Origin: Parachlamydiales bacterium
GTDB taxonomy: Bacteria; Chlamydiota; Chlamydiia; Chlamydiales; Rhabdochlamydiaceae
Length of the DNA stretch: 34,001 bases
Reading direction: 5' to 3'
NCBI GenBank assembly: GCA_020053915.1
Contig: JAGVMG010000030.1
Location: forward strand, 1 to 34,001
Shown: piece after piece, positions 16,581 to 23,388 of the stretch
Layout: the number at the start of each line of letters is the position of its first letter
How positions within the stretch are numbered: the stretch's first letter is position 1
Position numbers and translations under genes: made by a program
Notes under the pieces: generated by a model
Seen by the model: only the letters and a program-made list of their open reading frames with translations
Told to the model about the DNA's origin: nothing
Databases searched by the model: none

Positions 16581-16844
16581 ATGAAAAAATTCCTCAAGTT
16601 CTTCTGGTTTCCTGGAATTATGATGATCGGCTGCATATCATTTGCTGGCTATATGGCATGCAAAGAAGAGAGCCTTAAAAGTGACCTGATTGGAAAAGCG
16701 CTCGGGGGAAATCGTACGGCTATTGCTATTTTAGAAAAATATGAAAAGCCTTGGAAACTTGATGAAAGAATCTTAGAAGGAGCACTCAACGATAACCGAT
16801 ATGCTCTTCAGATTTTGGGTGTTGAAGTTACAGACAAGAACTAG
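16581..16844 (+). CDS. Small membrane-anchored hypothetical protein
   Basis: 87 aa. Residues 5-27 form a membrane segment (KFFWFPGIMMIGCISFAGYMA), followed by a soluble tail of about 60 residues with repeated Asn-Arg pairs (GGNRTAIAILEKYEK and NDNRYALQILGVEV), perhaps two short helical repeats. Ribosome site TGGAGG lies 8 nt before the ATG. The stop shares the tetranucleotide CTAG with the stop of the opposite nuclease gene. It could be a membrane effector or toxin component; function unknown. Confidence 0.7.
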   Translation: MKKFLKFFWFPGIMMIGCISFAGYMACKEESLKSDLIGKALGGNRTAIAILEKYEKPWKLDERILEGALNDNRYALQILGVEVTDKN

Positions 16845-18619
16845 TTCTGTTTTAAAGAACGTTTCTGCAATAAGTTCTTGTAATTCAGTGCAGCTGAGCA
16901 ACGTCGGCACCATGTTCCTCGATGTTTAACGCTATTGGCAATTGCTTCCCAAATATGTCCTGCTGCGCATTGCCATTTAAGCTTGGCATGTGCATTGGTA
17001 TACTCTTCCGAAAGACATTTACCACCTCTCTCTTCTGCTATCGCTTTCATTTCGGCAATAGATAACCGTTCATGCCCACTGCATTTTAGACACCAGCTTC
17101 CTCTTTTTACTGCATTGGGTGGGGCCTCGAAAATATGGCCGTTTCTGCACTGCCATTTCATTTTTGCAGATGATCTCTTATAAGCCTCTGAAAGACACTG
17201 TCCTCCATGTTCAAAAGCTATATCCTTAAGTTCCTGAAGTACAGTACGTGCGTAATCGCTAGCGTAGGCTTTTTTCAAGTCTATGCTGAAGCCTTGTTTA
17301 AAATTTAGCGACAATTCTATTTTCTTACTGACACACTCATTTTCAATAACATCTATAATATTTTCGAGAGCAGTCATTGTAAATATTTCTGGAACAACAA
17401 TTACCTTGACCCCGTTCTCTAAGCATAATTGCTCTTTGTGCCGATCATCTTTTTGCCGCTTCTCCAGTTGATCATTTGTTTTTGAATAAAGTTTATCAAT
17501 TTGATAGTGGTATTGACCATGGTGTTCAAAGGCAAGGCTTAATTCAGAGCAATAACCATCTAATTCAGCTCGATTACCTTCTGAGTTAAACAGCCAATGG
17601 GGTCTAGATTTTGGAAAAGGATAGCCAAAAATTTGCTCTAAATACTCACGACATATTCGTTCTCCTAAATGGCTAGAACATAGTGGACACCAGCTTCCTC
17701 GCAATATTTTGACAGGGGCAGCGGACCATTCATGGCCATTCGCACATCGCCAATTCAATTTAGTATTCACACTCTTATGAGTTTTGGATAAGCATTCTCC
17801 ACCACGACTTTGTGCTACATCGTGCATAATCTGGATATCCTTTTTTCTCAAATTAGCAGAAGATTCAAAACCACACCTCATGCACCATGACTGAGCGCTT
17901 TTGACGCTACTTGGGGCTGCTTCCCATTGATGTCCTTTTGCGCACTCCCAGCGCAAGGGAATTTTATTTCCAAGATACTCTTTTGATAGACAAAGCCCTC
18001 CCCGTTCTTTTGCTAATCTATACATTTCATCAATGGTATTTCGACGCAAAAGACCCGCCTTTTTTGAGCTACATACATCGCACCATTGTCCTCTTCTCAC
18101 GTTGTTGGCGCAATTTTGCCAGACATGTCCCTCTCTACATTTCCAACGCATGCTAGTATGAGCATTCAGATAAGTTTCGGATAAACATTCACCCCCGTTT
18201 GCTTGTGCAACCTGCCGCAAATCTTCGATACCATAGCGTAATTTATTAGCATTGGAGGTTCGAGCACAGATATCGCACCAGCTCCCACTTTTTACATTAG
18301 TTGGTAACGCAACCCAAACATGATTATTCTTGCACTGCCATTTTAAGGGTATTTTACTGTTTACATAGACACTAGAGAGACATTTACCTCCATTTTTCTT
18401 AGCAAGCAAGTGCATTTCTTCTATTGTTAGTCGGATGTTTGTAGCGCAATGCGGACACCAAGTCCCGCCTTTAACGTTATTAGCATTAGCATTCCAGGTG
18501 TGGCCCTCTTTACACCGCCACAAAAGATTCTGGTTATTATTCTGGTATTTTGCAGAAAGGCATTCTCCGCCCCTTTCCTTTGCAAGGTTTTGCATTTCAA
18601 TTATGGTTAGCCTTTTCAT
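16841..18619 (-). CDS. Seven-zinc-ribbon protein with an inserted Vsr/PD-(D/E)XK-like nuclease
   Basis: 592 aa from ATG 18619, preceded by GAAGG at 9 nt; an upstream ATG cluster at 18661 lacks a site. Repeats of about 55 aa (LAKERGG-x-CLS-x-xY ... LxWxCxxGHxW ... WCxxC, treble-clef DUF4379 type) lie at about 3-58, 64-118, 128-183, 194-249, 260-314, 457-513 and 518-574. Between repeats five and six (317-410) is an endonuclease-like domain: GER (Glu320), AELDGYCSELSLAFEHHGQ (Asp354, Glu365, His366-367) and DDRHKEQLCLENGVKVIVVP. Nuclease domains of this kind cut DNA; ribbons probably read DNA or RNA. The gene is divergent from the FRG gene. Confidence 0.92.
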   Translation of the reverse strand: MKRLTIIEMQNLAKERGGECLSAKYQNNNQNLLWRCKEGHTWNANANNVKGGTWCPHCATNIRLTIEEMHLLAKKNGGKCLSSVYVNSKIPLKWQCKNNHVWVALPTNVKSGSWCDICARTSNANKLRYGIEDLRQVAQANGGECLSETYLNAHTSMRWKCREGHVWQNCANNVRRGQWCDVCSSKKAGLLRRNTIDEMYRLAKERGGLCLSKEYLGNKIPLRWECAKGHQWEAAPSSVKSAQSWCMRCGFESSANLRKKDIQIMHDVAQSRGGECLSKTHKSVNTKLNWRCANGHEWSAAPVKILRGSWCPLCSSHLGERICREYLEQIFGYPFPKSRPHWLFNSEGNRAELDGYCSELSLAFEHHGQYHYQIDKLYSKTNDQLEKRQKDDRHKEQLCLENGVKVIVVPEIFTMTALENIIDVIENECVSKKIELSLNFKQGFSIDLKKAYASDYARTVLQELKDIAFEHGGQCLSEAYKRSSAKMKWQCRNGHIFEAPPNAVKRGSWCLKCSGHERLSIAEMKAIAEERGGKCLSEEYTNAHAKLKWQCAAGHIWEAIANSVKHRGTWCRRCSAALNYKNLLQKRSLKQN

Positions 18620-18661
18620 AAAATTACCTTCATATGAAAACAGATTGACAGGCATCATCAT

Positions 18662-18780
18662 AAAAATGCAGGCTTAATAGCAATATATTTTCGGGTTGTA
18701 AGAAAAAAAGATATGCTGTAAATTTATTCTTTTCTAACTGCAAAAGTTAAACAGGCCCTACTTTCAAGGATTACCTATTT
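18662..18780. promoter_or_regulatory. Divergent promoter region of nuclease and FRG genes
   Basis: 119 bp, A/T-rich, with several TATA-like boxes (TATATT and TATCTT on the minus strand, about 18680-18715). It separates the multi-ribbon nuclease (minus) from the FRG gene (plus), whose ATG 18781 follows AAGGA at 10 nt. Shared regulation of both genes from this stretch is plausible. Confidence 0.35.
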
Positions 18781-19698
18781 ATGCATGAACCAAGTTTACC
18801 TAGTACTAGTGTCAGCAACGATGGCTTTGAGTGGCGGCCTGCAACGTTTTCAGATTGTCTAATAGAAATAGAACACGTCCAAAGTGTTATATCCGAGTGC
18901 TGTTACTTTAGGGGGCAACGTCTTAGCAATCGCCTTCTCGATTCAACCTTTGCTCGTAAAATGAAAGAACGAAGGGGAGTGAAAGATATTAACCGATACC
19001 CAATTGAACATCAGTCTAGTATTGCCCTTCAACACGAACTCGGAAATGATTTGCTGAACACTCTTTATTCGGTACCAATCTTAAGCTCATTTCTTTCCGA
19101 AGATGCGCCCCCTTTTATTGTAGGAGGGCATCCTATAGACATGCTTTTTGAGTATCATATTCATGTTCAACAAAACCCCAAAAACCCAAATTTGATTGAG
19201 TTTACAACTCTGGGAACAAATTTTTTAGACTTCTCCCTGAATTGGAAAATTGGATTGTTTTTTGCAAATAGGAATCGTTTACAGGCTGACGAAGGTGCCA
19301 TATTTGTAGTTCACCAAAAAAATCTCGGCCCAGTGTTTCATTCTGGAGGCACCCCGTTCCAAGAAGTAATACTGAGATTGAGAAACACAATGGCTCAAAA
19401 TCCCCTTCAAGAATACCCAGGATTACCAAGACTTCCATGGCCCAACGCTCAATTCAACAATGCTTTAGATCCCAAGCCGAAAAGACAAGAAGCAATTTAT
19501 GTTGCCCAAATGGATTTCAGGAAAGACCTTGAGCTGTCTTGGAAAGAGCTATATGCGCATACCAAAAAACAAACTTATCTCAAGATAGTCATTCCAAAGC
19601 ACACGGTTGATGAAGTCAAAGATTTTTTAATATCTCAAAACTTAACTGAAGACTTCCTTTTTCCAAAGACGGAGTTCGATGAGATCAAGTTGTCTTAA
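18781..19698 (+). CDS. FRG-domain-like protein
   Basis: 305 aa. Residues 42-46 (YFRGQ) give the FRG signature (Phe/Tyr-Arg-Gly). The segment about 146-162, TNFLDFSLNWKIGLFFA, fits the TRLLDWT-x-ALyFA element of the family, and a histidine-containing stretch (HELGND) precedes it. FRG domains occur alone or beside defence genes, and some act in anti-phage systems; the biochemistry of this one is unknown. It is divergent from the zinc-ribbon nuclease and is the last gene before the right island end. No membrane segment is apparent. Confidence 0.8.
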   Translation: MHEPSLPSTSVSNDGFEWRPATFSDCLIEIEHVQSVISECCYFRGQRLSNRLLDSTFARKMKERRGVKDINRYPIEHQSSIALQHELGNDLLNTLYSVPILSSFLSEDAPPFIVGGHPIDMLFEYHIHVQQNPKNPNLIEFTTLGTNFLDFSLNWKIGLFFANRNRLQADEGAIFVVHQKNLGPVFHSGGTPFQEVILRLRNTMAQNPLQEYPGLPRLPWPNAQFNNALDPKPKRQEAIYVAQMDFRKDLELSWKELYAHTKKQTYLKIVIPKHTVDEVKDFLISQNLTEDFLFPKTEFDEIKLS

Positions 19699-19855
19699 GA
19701 GGGTGAAAAGCAACCCTGAAAATTACGCAAATTTTACGCAAGTGATCGGAAAGCAAGCGAATATTTTAGAATCAATCCGAATAAATTCTTAAACGCATTG
19801 AGAGGAAAATCGCATTCTGGTTTAATCTCTGTTGTTCAGAGTTTTACGCCGAATG
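19699..19855. other. Right end of island with integrase arm-like sites
   Basis: 157 bp without a gene. TTTTACGCAA occurs at 19732-19741, with a near copy AATTACGCAA 11 bp earlier (19721-19730) and a weaker TTTTACGCCG at 19842-19851 beside the att core. The 11-bp spacing is about one helical turn. These mirror the two sites at the left end. Confidence 0.5.
19732..19741 (+). repeat. Arm-type-like site TTTTACGCAA, right end
   Basis: Exact match to 7493-7502 and to the inverted copy at 7597-7606. It is preceded by AATTACGCAA at 19721-19730. Confidence 0.5.
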
Positions 19856-19900
19856 GGACTGAAAATCCTTGTGTCGCTGGTTCGATTCCAGTTCCGGCCA
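19856..19900 (+). repeat. attR: displaced 3' half of tRNA-Phe
   Basis: Matches 7351-7395 over 45 bp with one difference (C19895 for T7390). The C would form a canonical G5-C68 acceptor pair, which suggests this is the host's original tRNA 3' end, pushed away when the island inserted. A terminator-like hairpin follows directly at 19906-19945. Confidence 0.92.
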
Positions 19901-20186
19901 CATCACCGGAGACATTTTCAGAAATGATCATGTCTTCGGCTTTTTCATTTTGTAGCCCCTTATTTTTCTGAAGGATAAGAACAAGCGCCGGATTCAATGC
20001 GCTAGTTCGATAATTTCCCTCTTTGAAGATCACATTTGCGGGGAAGATCGAACCAAGCAACTTTCTTCTAGCTTGGGGTTCTGCTTCTTGAAAATACCAG
20101 GTCAAATCCTTCAAAAGACTCATTCCATAGCGAGCGTATTTCTCGAAAGCCGTATCAGCGATTTCTAGGTCATTTTTGCTTTTCAG
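19900..20186 (-). pseudogene. C-terminal remnant of a serine site-specific recombinase
   Basis: The minus frame is open from a stop at 20187-20189 to the att site. It reads (left to right) LKSKNDLEIADTAFEKYARY, LLKDLTWYFQEAEPQARRKL, LGSIFPANVIFKEGNYRTSA and LNPALVLILQKNKGLQNEK. That is the C-terminal tail of large resolvase-family recombinases (RRKLLGSIFP-x-x-x-F-x-x-G-x-YRT). The catalytic and recombinase domains are absent, and translation runs on into tRNA-derived sequence. It is a fossil of an older mobile element beside the attachment site. Confidence 0.7.
19906..19945 (+). terminator. Orphaned tRNA-Phe terminator
   Basis: CCGGAGACAT (19906-19915) pairs with ATGTCTTCGG (19930-19939) at 9 of 10 positions, followed by CTTTTTCATTTT. 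It sits 5 nt after the displaced tRNA half and is probably the terminator that served tRNA-Phe before the island inserted. Confidence 0.6.
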
Positions 20187-20397
20187 CTAAGTGTCTAATA
20201 ATGAATAATTTCGTTTTAAATATGTAAGAAAGATCGATAACATTTTCTTACAAACCAAGTTGAGAGAGTGCTAATGGATCATCATGTAATTGCCTAACAG
20301 CTGTTAGATAATTTGAATAGGCTAGATCAAATGTTTGGAATATCTTGATTCCTCCCAGAAAAAGCCCTATTCTGCTCCCCTTCCCTATGAGGTTTCT
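20187..20397. promoter_or_regulatory. Intergenic region with two inverted repeats
   Basis: GTAAGAAA (20224-20231) pairs with TTTCTTAC (20244-20251). A perfect 14-bp palindrome, CTAACAGCTGTTAG, lies at 20294-20307, about 90 nt before the nucleotidyltransferase-like gene. The palindrome could be an operator; the first is a hairpin of unknown role. Confidence 0.4.
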
Positions 20398-21159
20398 ATG
20401 AAGAATTGGTTTTCGAAATTGTTACTGACCTCTTTAAGCTTAGGCATATTGGTCTTCCCATTTTCTATAAAAGCTGAAGTGTTAAGTGATGATTTTGATT
20501 TAAGCCGTCTGAAAGGTCTAAAATTAGGCTATTATATTGGCTCATTCGACCCTATCCATCTAGGCCATCAACATGTCATAGAAGAGGCATTAAAATCTGA
20601 ATATGTTGATTATGTCCTAATTTATCCAGCTCCTGGAGGAAATCAATTCAAAAATCGAACCGATCTGGCTCTTCGTCAGAAAATGATAGCCAGCATATAT
20701 CAAGAGCATCCAAAGGTTTTACTAACGTATTGGACCCCCAAGGAATTACAGGACAAATTTACTCCATTTGCAAATGATATAGATGTCGTAGGCATCATAG
20801 GTTCAGATGTGGTCACTGAAACCCTAATGGGGCCGGATAAGGAACTAAGTGAAAAATATCGTAGCGTCTTTATGCGAGGCATTCCTCTTAAAGAAAAGCA
20901 TTATGAGGATACAGTTGGCGCTTTAATGGCTTTAAAGGCTAACTCCTTTCTGGTAGCTCTCAGAGGGGAAATAGACCTGTCTCATGTGGATGGAAAAATT
21001 TACGATCGATCCATTTGCGCCTTCATACCTTCAAAAGACAACTCTTCTACAGAAGTAAGAAATGCCATCAAAAACCAGAAGCCATTTGAGCAATTTCTCT
21101 CCTTCCCAGTACAGGCAATCATCAAACAAGAAGGTCTATATGGACTTTCCACAAATTAA
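20398..21159 (+). CDS. Exported cytidylyltransferase-like (HxGH) nucleotidyltransferase
   Basis: 253 aa from ATG 20398, which follows TGAGG at 6 nt; a TTG at 20335 opens a longer frame. Residues 1-26 are a signal peptide (MKNWFSKLLLTSLSLGILVF, then PFSIKA). GSFDPIHLGH (48-57) holds the HxGH nucleotide-binding motif of NadD/CoaD-type transferases, and NSSTEVRNAI near 217 is the second (ISSTxIR) motif. Such enzymes join ATP or CTP to phosphorylated substrates in the cytosol, so an export signal is odd. It could be a periplasmic or secreted enzyme, possibly acting on host metabolites (inference). Confidence 0.82.
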   Translation: MKNWFSKLLLTSLSLGILVFPFSIKAEVLSDDFDLSRLKGLKLGYYIGSFDPIHLGHQHVIEEALKSEYVDYVLIYPAPGGNQFKNRTDLALRQKMIASIYQEHPKVLLTYWTPKELQDKFTPFANDIDVVGIIGSDVVTETLMGPDKELSEKYRSVFMRGIPLKEKHYEDTVGALMALKANSFLVALRGEIDLSHVDGKIYDRSICAFIPSKDNSSTEVRNAIKNQKPFEQFLSFPVQAIIKQEGLYGLSTN

Positions 21160-21321
21160 AATAACGCAATTCGAGATGAGCTTTTAGCGATGCAGGAATT
21201 AGATCAAAAGGCCAGATCGAAATTGTTAAATATTAAAACCTTCTCGGAAGAGCTCTGGAAAGATGTTCAAGAAATAGACAGTAAAAATAGGCAGAAACTT
21301 AAGGAAATTGTAAGTCAATAA
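21160..21321 (+). pseudogene. Gene fragment in frame after the nucleotidyltransferase stop (possibly DUF6624-like)
   Basis: The frame stays open for 53 codons after TAA 21157-21159, encoding NNAIRDELLAMQELDQKARS and then SEELWKDVQEIDSKNRQKLK. The LRDELLxM-x-xDQxxR opening and the D-x-x-N-x-xxLKxI segment resemble the N-terminal part of DUF6624 proteins, but the protein ends early. The first internal ATG is 21190 (43 aa). It is probably a truncated remnant; a small live peptide is less likely. Confidence 0.35.
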
Positions 21322-21344
21322 GTATCCCGCAACTCGCGCATCGC

Positions 21345-21374
21345 TTGACACTAGGCTGAATCTCGGTATATACT
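21345..21374 (+). promoter_or_regulatory. Promoter of the toxin-antitoxin-like pair
   Basis: A perfect TTGACA (21345-21350) and TATACT (21369-21374) are separated by 18 nt. The predicted transcript would have a leader of about 20 nt before ATG 21403. The -10 region is overlapped by the operator below. Confidence 0.65.
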
Positions 21375-21384
21375 GGTATATACC
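21365..21384. promoter_or_regulatory. Autoregulatory operator of the toxin-antitoxin-like pair
   Basis: GGTATATAC and GTATATACC are perfect 9-bp inverted repeats spaced by TG, overlapping the -10 box. Antitoxins with a ribbon-helix-helix domain bind such short palindromes to repress their own promoter. The protein at 21861 has that kind of domain. Confidence 0.65.
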
Positions 21385-21402
21385 AATGCGAGTTAGAAAA
21401 AT

Positions 21403-21864
21403 ATGTTTATCCACGACGTTTGTTCAGCTTTAGATAAAGCAGATGTTCCTTATGCCATTGTCGGTGGCTATGCAGTTGCTTTACATGGGGCTGTAAGAGG
21501 AACTGTTGATGTTGATGTGGCGATCCAGTGGTCTCTTAAAAATCTCCAGAATGCAGAACAGGCGTTCAAACAATTAGGGCTTGTTTCATTGATTCCGGTT
21601 ACGGCAGAGACTTTATTTCATTTTAGAGAGGAGTACATCCAGAACCGCAACCTCATCGCTTGGAATTTCTATCATCCTGCAAATCCCTTACACCAAGTCG
21701 ACCTCATTATCAATTACGACCTCAAGAGCATTCGCAATACGAAGCCTATTAAAACTCCCCAGGGTACCATCCTCATTTTGTCGTTAAACGATCTGATCCA
21801 AATGAAAATGGCATCAGGACGGCCTCAAGATTTAGAAGATGTCAAAGCCTTAAGTTATTTATGA
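21403..21864 (+). CDS. MNT/AbiEii-type nucleotidyltransferase (candidate toxin)
   Basis: 153 aa. IVGGYAVALHGAVRGTVDVDVAI (about 19-41) is the GG-x-A-x-x-HG-x-R-T-x-DxDx motif of minimal nucleotidyltransferases, with metal-binding Asp36 and Asp38. LILSLNDLIQMKMASGRPQDLEDVKAL near the C-terminus is the typical LxDLixMKxxAGRpqDxxDv segment. Related proteins are toxins of AbiE-like or BrnA-paired toxin-antitoxin systems that modify tRNA or other RNAs. Overlap of 4 nt with the next gene and the upstream operator support a toxin-antitoxin role; direct proof is lacking. Confidence 0.85.
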   Translation: MFIHDVCSALDKADVPYAIVGGYAVALHGAVRGTVDVDVAIQWSLKNLQNAEQAFKQLGLVSLIPVTAETLFHFREEYIQNRNLIAWNFYHPANPLHQVDLIINYDLKSIRNTKPIKTPQGTILILSLNDLIQMKMASGRPQDLEDVKALSYL

Positions 21865-22121
21865 CCAAAACGATTCAATACTTCACTAAAGAATATCTAG
21901 AGCGCTGTAAGGGGATGACTTCGGATCAAATTATCGAATTCCTTGAAGATTACCGAATGCTTTTTTCAAAAGTTTCTGAAAAAAGTCAATTGATCAGCCT
22001 TAAAATTGAGCCGTCTCTTCTCAAAGCATTTAAGCGCAGGGCGGAATTGGAGGGCACTCCTTACCAAACTCAGATCAAAAAACTCATGAAAGAATGGCTC
22101 AGTCGACAGGAAATGCCGTAG
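21861..22121 (+). CDS. Ribbon-helix-helix (BrnA/CopG-like) candidate antitoxin
   Basis: 86 aa, start overlapping the upstream stop (ATGA). Residues 43-80, SQLISLKIEPSLLKAFKRRAELEGTPYQTQIKKLMKEWL, fit a ribbon-helix-helix: a strand, then two helices with the GxPYQTxI turn seen in BrnA-type antitoxins. The N-terminal half (MTKTIQYFTKEYLERCKGMT) would bind the toxin. It is presumably a transcriptional repressor acting at 21365-21384 and the neutralising partner of the nucleotidyltransferase. Confidence 0.85.
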   Translation: MTKTIQYFTKEYLERCKGMTSDQIIEFLEDYRMLFSKVSEKSQLISLKIEPSLLKAFKRRAELEGTPYQTQIKKLMKEWLSRQEMP

Positions 22122-22181
22122 GTGCCAATTTCCATGCGTCGAAACATCTCGCTTAGGATCGCTAAAAAATTCCATTACTAA

Positions 22182-22210
22182 TTGACATAAAGTTTGACGT
22201 AAATTTTAAA
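22182..22210 (+). promoter_or_regulatory. Probable promoter of the outer-membrane protein operon
   Basis: A perfect TTGACA (22182-22187) and TTTAAA (22205-22210) are 17 nt apart, about 50 nt upstream of the first barrel gene. No terminator or promoter is obvious in the 23-25 bp gaps between the three barrel genes, so one transcript is likely. Confidence 0.5.
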
Positions 22211-22262
22211 TTTTTACGAGAATGTTGCATTCCTTAAGTTTCCTTTACAGAGGAGTTGCCGC

Positions 22263-23363
22263 TTGAGAACACGTTTCTTCTTAGGAGTACTTGCGCTGAG
22301 TGCTGAGTTCTCGTGTTTATATGCCGGCAATCCTTTTGTGTTTGTGAAGGAAACGCAAGTGCAAGAGCCTGTCCAAGCGCAAGAACATAGCGATGTACAT
22401 CCGAATCGCTCTTCACGATTCCGGGCAGACTCTACGAATTTTACGATTTTTGCGGATCTTCTTGTGTGGACCGCAAAAGAAAGCGGCTCTGATAACTGGG
22501 CTGAGGTGATTACCACTAATGGTTTGACTGAGAATTGCGATATCCGTCAAGTCCACTTTGGGTGGGATCCTGGTTTTCGGGTCGGTGTAGGTTATGGCAT
22601 GCGCCATGATCAGTGGGATACGCAATTCTATTATACCTGGTTTCACACACAAGGAAACGATCGTGTTTCGAGTCGTCCCGGGTCTGTTTTCTCTTCTTAT
22701 ACTGGAAATTTTTATGTCGATAATCCAACGGGAATAGGGATTTCGGGGATTTCCTACCAGAAGGCGCGCGTGCGCTGGATGATCCAGTTCGATATGCTGG
22801 ATTGGGAATTAGGTCGATCTTTTTGGATCAGCAAGGCTCTCTCTATTCGCCCATTTGTCGGGTTAAAAGGAGGCTGGATCCATCAATCCATCCATACAAA
22901 ATGGCAAACTCCATCGCCTCCTCCGAATATTGTGCTCATTGACTTTCATACGGCAAGAGAAAATCTGAAGAATCATTTTGGGGGACTGGGACCTTGTGGA
23001 GGTCTCGATACAAAATGGGATGTCTTCGTTCGTCAAAACCACACGTTGAGTCTTTTCGGAGATATTTCTGGTGCAATCATGTGGGGACATTGGACATTTG
23101 GCGATGTATATAAAAATGACATCGGTCAAGAAGTTGTGATCAAAACATCCTCGTTCAACAGTGGAGCCTCTATGCTGAGGACTCTGATGGGATTCGAGTG
23201 GGATGCGTTTTTTAACCGGGGCCGATTTCATTTTTCCACGAAATTAGGATATGAAATGCAGTTTTGGTTGGATCAACTCCAATATTATTCTTTTGATACA
23301 GGTAGGCTCAGCAACGTGTTGACATTGCAAGGAGGAACTCTTGAGTTTCGCTTTGATTTTTAA
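22263..23363 (+). CDS. Outer-membrane beta-barrel protein, Legionella-type/Lpg1974-like, paralogue 1
   Basis: 366 aa from a TTG start with GAGGAG 7 nt upstream. An N-terminal signal peptide (MRTRFFLGVLALSAEFSCLY, then AGN) is followed by alternating aromatic and polar strands and a C-terminal Phe (EFRFDF), the BAM recognition pattern. The segment GWDPGFRVGVGYGMRHDQWD (about residues 100-120) and FDMLDWELGRSFWISK (about 178-193) are shared with the two neighbours. Legionella- and chlamydia-type proteins of this kind are pore-forming surface barrels and often occur in large families. The rest of the protein diverges strongly from its neighbours. Confidence 0.88.
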   Translation: MRTRFFLGVLALSAEFSCLYAGNPFVFVKETQVQEPVQAQEHSDVHPNRSSRFRADSTNFTIFADLLVWTAKESGSDNWAEVITTNGLTENCDIRQVHFGWDPGFRVGVGYGMRHDQWDTQFYYTWFHTQGNDRVSSRPGSVFSSYTGNFYVDNPTGIGISGISYQKARVRWMIQFDMLDWELGRSFWISKALSIRPFVGLKGGWIHQSIHTKWQTPSPPPNIVLIDFHTARENLKNHFGGLGPCGGLDTKWDVFVRQNHTLSLFGDISGAIMWGHWTFGDVYKNDIGQEVVIKTSSFNSGASMLRTLMGFEWDAFFNRGRFHFSTKLGYEMQFWLDQLQYYSFDTGRLSNVLTLQGGTLEFRFDF

Positions 23364-23388
23364 ATTTAACCCTTTTGCATAGACCAGC

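Noticed and set aside
19836-19899. C-terminal part of a minus-strand frame reading GTGIEPATQGFSV
   Set aside because: It is the reverse translation of the displaced tRNA-Phe half. Only the upstream recombinase-like part is kept, as a remnant.
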